The notes under the pieces are model-generated. The model ran no database searches, had not been told where the DNA came from, and worked only from the letters and a program-made list of their open reading frames with translations. The translations under genes were made by a program, and so were the position numbers. Below are positions 54,440-64,000 of a stretch of 64,000 bases of DNA, one piece after another (position 1 is the stretch's first letter; the number at the start of each line of letters is the position of its first letter). This stretch comes from Cliona cf. orientalis (lineage: Eukaryota > Porifera > Demospongiae > Clionaida > Clionaidae). Location: the NCBI GenBank assembly GCA_963930775.1, contig OZ005689.1, positions 14,384,923-14,448,922 of the forward strand. Direction: 5' to 3'.

Positions 54440-55010
54440 GTCGATACATCTGAGTTCTCAATTCTCTTCCACTCTGGCTCCATCATCATAAGTAGAAGAC
54501 AATACAAGTTGTTGGCCATGTACGCCTATAGCTAGCACACATAGTTTTTACAAATTTAATTGCCAGCTTTCAGAGGGGTATGGGTGATCACAGCCACAGG
54601 GTAGGCCAACAATGACCTTGATTGGCGTGCATTCAATTCGACCATGCATTTTCTGCACCTTCTTGCAATGTACATGATGACCTTTTTTATTGCAGTATAC
54701 CATCCATACAAGATGATTGTCTTCAATCAAAAATACCAGACTTTGTATTATAGCTAGTTGTACTGGAAATGTTGGTGCATTAATCAATAATTAATTACAA
54801 GTCTTAGAACCTTGATTGCACTTTTGTGTCCTGCAGGGATTTTACAGCAATTAATAGAGCCATAACCTGGCTGATTTACATGTAATCATACTAATTACTA
54901 ATCATCCCTCTGTTAATAAATAATAGGAGATCAGATTGTCAGCATCTCCAGCCATCATGGCTCCAGATAGACACCCACACGCTATCCTCCATAGCTACTT
55001 GTAACTGCTG
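54440..55010. repeat. Segmental duplication, arm 2
   Basis: Counterpart of 46930-47660 (see there). A minus-strand ORF (CGCDHPYPSESWQL end) is partly conserved as VGLPCDYPYPSKNWQF in arm 1 but is broken there by frameshifts; the protein is unrecognised. Confidence 0.7.
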
Positions 55011-55165
55011 ATGCATAAGAGCAAGAGAAAAAATATTACATTATACTCTTGGTATGTTGCTTATCGTAACAATGTCAGATGTTTTTAAACACCTGTGTAT
55101 AAAAATTATACAGTGTTGTATTTAGCTGCTGCATTGCCTAAAAAATGTATAGCTACTGCATATGC

Positions 55166-55467
55166 ATATGAATGTGAGTTATGGGGCAAAACACATAAAA
55201 GCACCGGTACCAAAGCTATTACCTTAGTGTCACTAAAGTTAACTGCACTTTAATTTAGCGATTTTCAGGAGAGAGGATTTAGCTGCACTTTAATTTAGCG
55301 ATTTTGCATGTACCACAATACAATGTCATGAATAATACATCTCGAAAATATTTGGCCTCATCTTAATTTAGCGAATTAGGTAAAGGTCGCCAAATTCGCT
55401 AAATTAAGGTGTAATTAACTTTAGTGACACTAAGGTATGTGTTTTGCCCCATAACTCACATTCATAT
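55166..55467. mobile_element. Nested foldback element
   Basis: Perfect 32-bp outer arms (55166-55197 and 55436-55467, starting ATATGAATGTGAGTTATGGG) surround an inner element 55220-55437 with ends TACCTTAGTGTCACTAAAGT and complement. The inner arms contain TTAATTTAGCGA repeats. Non-coding. Confidence 0.85.
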
Positions 55468-55719
55468 TATGCATACCACTGAGCAGCAGCCTTTGTTCAC
55501 CTCCAGCATGTATACGTTTTCTTTAGGCAATGCAGCAGCCAAATTATTAAACTAAGTATGGGAAAAAGCAGCTTTGAAATAGCGAGAACAAAGTTTGCAT
55601 TAGGCTGCAGCTGGCCATTCATAATTCAGGAGAATAATTCACAGGGAAACCTAGCCGCGTGCACTGCACAGAGTATACGTGGAGAACTACGCCCGCGTTC
55701 ACCGCATAGACGAGCTTTG

Positions 55720-55990
55720 AACGGAAACTCCGATGTCCAGGACAACGAGTACCGCTGTCGCCCGTATTGGGACCACTTTTTACGGACTGTTATACTGAGT
55801 CCGCTATCAGATCCGTGCAGAGACCGTCGCAGACCGCCTACATAATTCGTTTAATCCGTCCTTGTCCGTCAAGTGACTCCGTCTCTTCCGAGTTGAGTCC
55901 GTCTCTAGCCTTTTCTCGAGCGGCCGCCACCGTCTTCTAGCACGTATCGACTCCGTCTAGCGACCCCGTTCCAGTCAGTCCTACCCCGTT
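55720..55990. repeat. GTCCGT-rich GC stretch
   Basis: GTCCGT and ACTCCGTCT-like words recur in a GC-rich island in otherwise AT-rich DNA. A similar stretch lies at about 60515-60710. Possibly transposon subterminal repeats; no gene. Confidence 0.45.
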
Positions 55991-56910
55991 CAGTATTCGC
56001 TGCTCCCTATGCCTCGCCTCATATAGCGCATGAATTATTCATATTATTAAAACTAGTGGTGATGAAAATCATCTGTGCGGGGCGAGCCTTCGCCAAAGTC
56101 ACAAAATTTCACACAGGGTATGCATGCGCGTACCCCAATAGCTAGGACTGAGAAGCTACCACAACAGTGAAAGCATCACAGATTGTAGCAAAAGCTAGTC
56201 CAATAATGTTGATAGTCTATATGCCATGACCATGCAGTACCTGTAGCCAGGCCTTAGGGGATAAGCCTCCATGCAATCATCTTCATGCTCAGGAAAGTGG
56301 AGTCTACCAGTGATGTTAATCGTGGACCTGAGCCTTGCCAGAGTGGTACAGCACTCACCTTTCCGGTTTTATGCCTTGCCTACACTCGAGTTGTCTCTCA
56401 GATCGATGGTGCAGTGCGGGCGTATGCGCATGCGCATGACGACCATTACCTTACGCGTTCAAAATTTAACTCTCTCCTCACTGAAATGATCACCCCACAA
56501 ACATATATATATATATACATATAAAACCGCTTCCTGTACCTCGTGTATTCGGGGCTCGCTCAGGCTCGCCCCGAATTAATTATTATTGGCAATAATGACA
56601 ATTTGCATAATATTATTTATTCAGGTTCACTGCTACAGCTCTCAGAGCTGCTGCCTACTAGTCTACAACAAAATTAATCACCAGCTATGCTACAACTACT
56701 ACATTGTCACTCAGCAAGTTCCATAGTCTTTAAGTTCCATAGTCTTGACTCTTGAAGTTGTTATCACTAAATATCCTCCGACGACCTTCGCAGTAGCTAT
56801 GGACTGCTTCTACAAAATTTAATAATTGATTTGCATAATAATCTGCATACCAAGTGTTGTTTATCAAACAATAATATAGCTAAACTGTAGCTATAAGTGT
56901 ACGGAGTACA

Positions 56911-57376
56911 TACCATATAGCGGGTAAATTTGGCGAATCACTCCCTTAAAGATATTTGCGAATTTAAATTTGGCGACTTGACAAATTGTGAGCACAAGCG
57001 CATGACGCAATAAACAAGTGATGTAATGCATGGATCAGCTGGCCAGCCAGCCACTCCGATTCACCTGAGTTCTCTACAGCAAGAACGCGCTTCACTTCTT
57101 TGTTCGTGTGGTCGAAGTCCTTCCTGCTGAGAGACGAGTAGGCACATGTTGATGACGAAGGTAGCGTCGGATGTTTAACCTGAAAGAACTCGAGCAGTGA
57201 CATTGATTCCTGACAAATGATTCTGTTTTACACCAAGGTTGCGAGCAGGCAATCTAATTTTGCTGAATTCGCACTGCTCTCGTTCACATGCGCATGCGCA
57301 CACGTAGTCATTACGTTATTTAAATATTGGCAAATCGCCAAATTAAAAACTTTGCCAAAGTTTCCCGCTATACGGT
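56911..57376. mobile_element. TACCRTATAGCGGG-ended element
   Basis: TACCATATAGCGGGTAAATT at the left and the complement of TACCGTATAGCGGGAAACTT at the right, followed by inner GGCGAA/GCCAAA repeats. Same terminal heptamer as the other TACCGTA elements. The interior includes a region with open frames on the minus strand (ACAYSSLSRKDF) that I do not recognise. Confidence 0.75.
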
Positions 57377-57559
57377 AATTATGCATATCCCGCGTACATA
57401 CTGAACTCGAATCTAAACAGATATGCTAATACTAACTGCCAAACTTTAACTGCATAACACTGTCTTGTAATGCAGGTGCTCATATGCATACGAGTAGAAA
57501 GCACATGGCCGGCACTGTCTATAGGCTACGCATGGCCAACAAGATGTGCTATATGTGAA

Positions 57560-59500
57560 CTGTGCCAAACGATTCTTAGCAGAGTCTTGCTGTGAAAGAT
57601 GTGCCATCTTACACCAGGCTATAATAGATATCCATCTACATGCTCGTTCACAATCACTCACCCAGACACAAACAGGCTCAAGCTCCACACACACAAAATA
57701 TCCACACATCCATCCATCCATACCCTTATGCTTTTTCAGCTTAAAGATGTGCCATCATAGCTGAGTCTTGCTGTGAAAGATGTGCCATCTTACAGCAGGC
57801 TAAATAACTACGTGCTCGCTCAAGAATCAACAACCAGACACAAACAGGCTCAAGCTCCACACACACAAAATATCCACACATACATGTACCCATACCCTTA
57901 TTCTCTTTCAGCTTAAAGATGTGCCATCTTAGCTGAGTCTTGCTGTGAAAGATGTGCCATCTTACAGCAGGCTAAATAACTACATGCTCGATCAGAATCA
58001 ACAACCAGACACAAACAGGCTCAAGCTCCACACACACAAAATATCCACACATACATGTACCCATACCCTTACTCTCTTTCAGCTTAAAGATGTGCCATCT
58101 TAGCTGAGTCTTGCTGTGAAAGATGTGCCATCTTAAATAACTACGTGCTCGCTCAGAATCAACAACCAGACACAAACAGGCTCAAGCTCCACACACACAA
58201 AATATCCACACATACATGTACCCATACCCTTATTCTCTTTCAGCTTAAAGATGTGCCATCTTAGCTGAGTCTTGCTGTGAAAGATGTGCCATCTTACAGC
58301 AGGCTAAATAACTACGTGCTCGCTCAGAATCAACAACCAGACACAAGCTCCACACACACACACAACAAGTATCCACACATACATGTACACATACCCTTAT
58401 TCTCTTTCAGCTTAAAGATGTGCCATCTTAGCTGAATCTTGCTGTGAAAGATGTGCCATCTTACAGCAGGCTAAATAACTACGTGCTCGCTCAGAATCAA
58501 CAACCAGATACAAACAGGCTCAAGCTCCACACACACAAAATATCCACACATACATGTACCCATACCCTTATTCTCTTTAATTCAGCTTAAAGATGTGCCA
58601 TCTTAGCTGAGTCTTGCTGTGAAAGATGTGCCATCTTACAGCAGGCTAAATAACTACGTGCTCGCTCAGAATCAACAACCAGATACAAACAGGCTCAAGC
58701 TCCACACACACAAAATATCCACACATACCCTTATTCTCTTTCAGCTTAAAGATGTGCCATCTTAGCTGAGTCTTGCTGTGAAAGATGTGCCATCTTACAG
58801 CAGGCTAAATAACTACGTGCTCGCTCAGAATCAACAACCAGACACAAACAGGCTCAAGCTCCACACACACACAATATCCACACATACATGTACCCATACC
58901 CTTATTCTCTTTCAGCTTAAAAGATGTGCCATCTTAGCTGAGTCTTGCTGTGAAAGATGTGCCATCTTACAGCAGGCTAAATAACTACGTGCTCGCTCAG
59001 AATCAACAACCAGACACAAACAGGCTCAAGCTCCACACACACACACAAGTATCCACACATACATGTACACATACCCTTATTCTCTTTCAGCTTAAAGATG
59101 TGCCATCTTAGCTGAGTCTTGCTGTGAAAGATGTGCCATCTTACAGCAGACTAAATAACTACGTGCTCGCTCAGAATCAACAACCAGATACAAACAGGCT
59201 CAAGCTCCACACACACAAAATATCCACACATACATGTATCCATACCCTTATTCTCTTTCAGCTTAAAGATGTGCCATCTTAGCTGAGTCTTGCTGTGAAA
59301 GATGTGCCATCTTACAGCAGGCTAAATAACTACGTGCTCGCTCAGAATCAACAACCAGATACAAACAGGCTCAAGCTCCACACACACAAAATATCCACAC
59401 ATACATGTACCCATACCCTTATTCTCTTTCAGCTTAAAGATGTGCCATCTTAGCTGAGTCTTGCTGTGAAAGATGTGCCATCTTACAGCAGGCTAGACAA
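57560..59500. repeat. Satellite array of ~170-bp units
   Basis: About eleven tandem units. Each has AAAGATGTGCCATCTTAGC, GAGTCTTGCTGTGAAAGATG, TGCCATCTTACAGCAGGC, TAAATAACTACGTGCTCGCT, AGAATCAACAACCAGA, a CACACACA tract, TACATGTACCCATACCC and TTCTCTTTCAG. Unit starts (CAGCTTAAAGATG) lie near 57738, 57909, 58080, 58241, 58409, 58582, 58741, 58914, 59087, 59259 and 59429. Units differ mainly by small indels in the CA tract and one short unit. Confidence 0.9.
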
Positions 59501-61691
59501 TATTATTTATATGCTCACTCAGAATCACTCACGAACAGGCTCAAATTCCTTACACATACATCTTATTATCCACACATAACCTTAATTAACCTTTATGCTC
59601 TTTCAGCTACATACCTAAATGATACTCTCCAACATAATAATTATTATTATACGCATATAATATTATTCTACTGTCCAGTCTAGTCACATAGTAAACACCA
59701 AGTAGAATGATAAACTATTGAGTGATTATCATCAGACAGATAACGCTTATTAGCTCAATTACAGAATCTATTGTTAGCTAACCATCATACCAGGTGCACA
59801 ATATTAGTAGCTATGTGCAGAGTGCACCTCTAGTCTATAGCTAGCAAGAACAATCAAACCAACACACATTCCCTTATGGCTTTACACACAAACACTTAAC
59901 TTTCAATCCTTTTACGAGTGATCATTGGAAATTTTCAACTGTGATCGCTTATAAACCTGTGTAGGCAGGAGGTGAAACTGTATTAAATGTTGGTTGCTAG
60001 CTAGCTTTTTAAATATAATATTATTTGGCGCGCCGGCTCTATCTTCAAACAAAACTGAACCAGCTCTATCAAGCAGAAGTATCTATGCCAGTAGCAACTT
60101 AAAAAGTATGGCCATACCTGTATTTACACATCCCATCCAAGTTATGGACCGTTGAACTTGGCTGTGCGGCGATGGGTCGTCGAGACTATCTCAGCAAACT
60201 GAAGTATGTCCAGATTCCGAGACTAGACTCTTATTCATTGGTTGTTCCTTCGGCCATTCTCGGCTATTTTTGTGGCGATATGAGGACTTGCTCTGAGAAC
60301 CCACAAATGTCCATGCTTGCTGTTGTAGCCTTCTAGTACTGTCTTCTCGATCGATCGTTAACTTCAAAACCACACCTCTTTGGTTGTCGTGTAGCGCGCC
60401 TGGCAGGCAATGCATATGCACATGCGCAGAAATGCTTGATGTGCCGGCGCGCGCGGAGGCCCAGCGTATCCTTATAATATGTAGGCGTGGCATTAGGGTG
60501 GAGTCATTCTAGGTGTAGCAACGGAGTCCGTCATTCGCCACGTACGGGGACGGTACGGTGTCCGTGCAAGCAACGGAGACCGTGGCTACCGTACTGTGCA
60601 TATACGGGGCACTGACTGAGTCCGCGTTAAAGGAAGGCCGTCCACTTGTAGTGTGGCGCCCGTTTTTTTGTCACTACGGTGGACCGCGTTAGTCCGCTTA
60701 CGTGGACTACTTTTCCTGTGATTGTTAGCATCTATCGGTGAAGAAATCTTGTTGATGGCAGGCATAGCTAATTATGTCATTATGATTAGCTGTGCACTGA
60801 TCATTATAATATGTACACTTAATATATTCATTGCAGTAGCTTTAATTTGCTTATACACTTGAATCCTGTAATACATGTAGCTATATAACCTTTTGCAGCA
60901 TCACTGACAGTAAAAAAAAAGTTAGAAAAATGGGATTTGAACCATTGCGCACATTAATTTTGTCATTGCTTGAAAGTCACTGATCTCAGTGATCTGCATG
61001 ATATGGACAGTAGCATAGTTGTGGCTTCTACGTTTTGATAAGGACATTTTGAAAGTGGAATTGAAAATTCTGAAATGTGTAAATTATGCTTTATCTGCTG
61101 GTCATTTAGCATATTCTGGGGCTGAGCTGAATTATAATACATTACATTAGGATCATGAGGTAAACCCCCCCTCCCCCAACTCCAAATATTTTCCTACGCC
61201 AATGTAAGCCATTGAAAAAGTGTGCATCTCCTATCCTGTACTTAATAGTCACCGTGCCATGGTATCTCTCCCTTAATTATTGAGTGGCCAGTACCCAATT
61301 TTGTCCCCATCTCTCTCTAGCTATGCAGTTCATAGCTATCCACATCAGTCTTAAAATTTAATTACACACCCTCTAGTACCAGACTGTTTCATGTCGGGCA
61401 AAGAACTTAGCTAAACCATAGCTGCATCATCATGGAGACAGTCAAGCTCAGACTAAAATTAATGGTCAGTATGCTCCGAGGCAACCCGGGCATTATAGAA
61501 GCACACTTGATAGCTGCTTCAGTTGTCTTTCCAATTCTAGGCTCATGTATACGTAGTGATCACTATGACCTCCGCATCGACGATCACGACTCGATGATAC
61601 AGCTAAATACAATTCTGAGAATGCAGTCTCATTGTATTACATCCCTGGCACATTATTAGAGTTCAGTAGTTCAGTTTAAAAGTTAGTTTTG
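59501..61691. other. No gene recognised
   Basis: AT-rich sequence with a GC-rich island at 60400-60720 that includes GTCCGT/ACGGAG words and GGTACGGT. Open frames within are short and lack recognisable domains. Confidence 0.45.
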
Positions 61692-61966
61692 TTACACTTC
61701 AGTTGCAACGCCACCAGTGCTGACCCCATACACCACATTGGGTGTGGTCTCAATGCCGTCAGTGCTGACCCCATACACCACATTGGGTGTGGTCTCAATG
61801 CCTTCAGTGCTGACTCCATACACCTCATTGGGTGCAGTCTTAATGATATCTGTGCAGTTTATCTCATTCGGCCAATTATTCATGGGAATTTGCTCATAGT
61901 GGTCATCAGCTTGATAGCCTTCAGGAAATGCATTAAAACTATAATAACTAGAGCTCATAGAGCACA
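61692..61966 (-). pseudogene. Orphan terminal exon: tyrosine-repeat cytoplasmic tail
   Basis: Minus frame ends in TAA (61694-61692) and reads SSYYSFNAFPEGYQADDHYE, then three repeats of a PNVVYG/PNEVYG motif spaced 15 residues apart (TTPNVVYGVST). Such NxxY repeats occur in sponge receptor tails as likely phosphotyrosine or adaptor sites; that link is from memory. The 45-bp DNA repeat is in frame and keeps Tyr each time, which argues for past selection. The 5' side abuts the end of a TACCCCGCG element at 61967, with no TM exon found beyond it, so it may be broken. Confidence 0.5.
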
Positions 61967-62652
61967 TACCCCGCGTGCCATGGCAATATCACCCATGGCC
62001 ATGCCTCTTGTTAGAGACCTCTATTCTTTGCTACTCATGAACTTTTTTGTTCCCTTCTGAGATCCATGATCACAAATGACATTAATTTTGTGCTAGAAGT
62101 ATGCTGTAGAGCAGCTCGAGCATGCACAGTAGACTCCCTAGAGCAGCTTGAGTATGCGCAATAGACTTCATGAGGTACTATAATATACTACCCTAGTAGG
62201 TGGGCGTGTCCGACATACTCGTATGATTTGTAGCTTCCCTGGATCTCTTGCTTGCTACTCATGAACTTTGTCGTTCCCTTCTGAGGTCCACGATCACAAA
62301 TTTTGAGCTAGAAGTATGCTGTAGAGCCGCTCGAGCATGCGCAGTATACTCCCTGGAAATGGAGAGCAGCTCGAGCATGCGCAATAGACCTCAGGAGATA
62401 CTAGGTGGGCGTGTCCGAAGTAGGCGTGTCCGACATACTCGCACGATTTGTAGCTTCCCTGGGTATTGCCTAGTGTTAAGAATGATACAGGAGGTATTTT
62501 TTCGCTGTCTTACATCATTCTGTCCCATTTATTGATCCTATTTTTGCCTAAATGTTGAGATTTGCCGATTTTTGTGCGGACAGACAACAGACAACAGACG
62601 ACAGACAAACCGATTGCTTTACCCCCTGCTGCGCATGCGCGCACGCGGGGTA
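61967..62652. mobile_element. TACCCCGCGTGC-ended element, copy 2
   Basis: TACCCCGCGTGC (61967-61978) and GCACGCGGGGTA (62641-62652) are exact inverted repeats. Inside, two related ~200-bp halves repeat GAGCAGCTCGAGCATGCGCA and GTGGGCGTGTCCGACATACT. Shares ends, ACAGACAAACCGATTGCTTT-type right part and left flank with 33568-34066. Confidence 0.75.
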
Positions 62653-63647
62653 ATAATATAATATACTAATGATGAAATCGTTTTACTTACTATCACTGCT
62701 GTTAGTACACTGACAGATGTTCTTCCTAACTCTGCACACAACGGGAGAATGCGATAATTAGCATTAATTTTGCTTTGTACCCAGACCTAAGTTGTGAGGC
62801 TAGATTGGTATAAACCATTCAGGGTTTCATTCACAGTGATTATTCTTTTGTAGATCACTAAAGGTTGTATTAATATTTAGAAATTTAAACCAGACTCTTG
62901 CAAAAAATATTCCGCTTGTAAATAGGTTGACTTACGTTACACAAATATTTCGCGTGTTTAACTTTCATCGGAAAGGGTCATCGATGAAAAATTTTAACGG
63001 CAAAAATTTCGCCATCTATGGTATAATTATTCATAATATAGGTTTATGTACCAAGTGTGGGGGGAGGGGGGGGCCAATGACCCCCCTCCCCTCCCTCTGA
63101 TTCCTACTCCACTGAGATTTATGTAATATCAGAAGAAAATATCCAGTATGTATTGCATTCACTATATCCCATGTCAGGACCATTCTAATTAGTTCAACGC
63201 CATTCTATATTTAATTTTATTATGCCCTTTCTTCTCTTGTACCGTATCCGTTCTGGCACATAATTAGAACGTGGAAGTTCATATTCTGGCCCAGTTGGTG
63301 CATCATAAATTTTAGAGAGGCACATTGTAATTTGAGCGAAAGTGTAGAAAACATAGCTCCTAATACTATCAAGTATCTGGTATCTGTCAAATTATGTTAC
63401 TAACCCTCGCCGCAAAGCATAGGTGGATCCGAGGGATACTGCAATCGTTACGCAATTTTTGTCTGTCTGTCTGCTGTGTCAAATGGTAAGGTTTGTCTGA
63501 GAGAAAAAAGTATTACGCATTTGAGGTATACCATGTTAGGCCACTACAAATTGCAGAGTTGTTTCCTGTCCTGGCTGTCAATTCAATAGCATGTGGGTGC
63601 GGTTATTCATTATTCGTTATCAAGGGCGGAGAACAGGTAACAAAAGT

Positions 63648-63679
<32 letters not shown>

Positions 63680-63923
63680 CTCAGACCTTTGACTATGACA
63701 ACAGTTAAGTTGTGGGCATATGCCCACGGCCCACCTAGGAGGGTCGGGGGGCATGCTCCCGAGTCCCCCAGAAAAGTTTGGAAATCTGCATTTCTGATAC
63801 ATTCTGGCAGCAGTTTTTGGACTGATTTAGTAGCAATTTTTACTCGAGCACTCTTTTATAAACATGTAGAATAATGACAAAACTATGTTGCTGTACTTTT
63901 GTAGTATGGGCTTTTGTTAAAAT

Positions 63924-63954
<31 letters not shown>

Positions 63955-64000
63955 CTGAAGCCCCCCTTACCCCCCCTATTTCTCCACCCTGGTTATTACC
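62653..64000. other. Low-complexity end of window, no gene
   Basis: Contains G-rich GGGGGGAGGGGGGGGCC (about 63060), a 32-base G run (63648-63679) and a 31-base G run (63924-63954). Between them CATATGCCCACGGCCCACC and CATGCTCCCGAGTCCCCC resemble transposon ends of the C-run type. No coding region is supported. Confidence 0.5.

Noticed and set aside
54548-54787. 79-codon minus ORF partly conserved in the duplicated arm
   Set aside because: Only a short stretch is shared with arm 1, where frameshifts break it. No recognisable domain.
55558-55845. 95-codon ORF in GC-rich stretch
   Set aside because: Openness follows from the GTCCGT-rich composition. No domain, and the frame begins in a repeat-derived flank.
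57560-59500. Regular repeats that could suggest a CRISPR array
   Set aside because: Units are ~170 bp, contiguous and similar over their full length, with no unique spacers, in a eukaryotic genome. It is a satellite.

Overview
This is eukaryotic, AT-rich, repeat-laden DNA. It most likely comes from a marine sponge (demosponge). That assignment is inference. It rests on (i) a giant cell-surface gene built from one-domain, phase-1 exons with short introns, (ii) two decayed copies of a receptor gene whose Ig/FN3/Cys-rich modules look like those in sponge gene models, (iii) a TKL-like kinase fused to coiled coil and kelch repeats, and (iv) a very high density of small inverted-repeat elements. 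No prokaryotic features are present.

Layout. 1-2803: no gene recognised; it should hold or adjoin the missing 5' exon(s) of the big gene. 2804-25388 (+): one multi-exon gene that splices in frame to at least 4362 residues. Domain order is somatomedin-B-like, two Sushi/CCP, three Ig, 34 fibronectin type III (FN3), a membrane-proximal module like that of LAR-type receptor tyrosine phosphatases, one Ig, one transmembrane helix and a short acidic tail with no phosphatase. FN3 domains 9-15 and 16-22 are a tandem duplication of a seven-domain cassette, and 23-28 is a six-domain derivative. Five introns carry inverted-repeat elements.

25389-38900: no intact gene. It is a graveyard of terminal-inverted-repeat (TIR) elements, including a Mutator-like element with a 9-bp target duplication, two copies of a TIR element that carries a tRNA-like sequence (one broken by a nested insertion), and a 1.5-kb element with 15-bp subterminal repeats. 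A decayed receptor pseudogene lies on the minus strand (30.5-32.9 kb). 38904-39557 (-): single-exon Rab39-like GTPase. 39.6-48.3 kb: a LINE fragment, three copies of a ~400-bp repeat, foldbacks and one arm of a segmental duplication. 48327-51366 (-): seven-exon kinase/coiled-coil/kelch gene with an in-frame TAA in its last exon. 51.4-57.4 kb: GGGGACCC-type repeats with a 39-base C run, the second receptor pseudogene and the other arm of the duplication. 57.6-59.5 kb: a satellite of ~170-bp units. 61692-61966 (-): a lone terminal exon for a tyrosine-repeat cytoplasmic tail, abutting a TIR element. The window ends in low-complexity DNA with two G runs of about 30.

The three live-looking genes (adhesion-type receptor, Rab, kinase-kelch) show no operon-like or pathway link; each stands alone among repeats.
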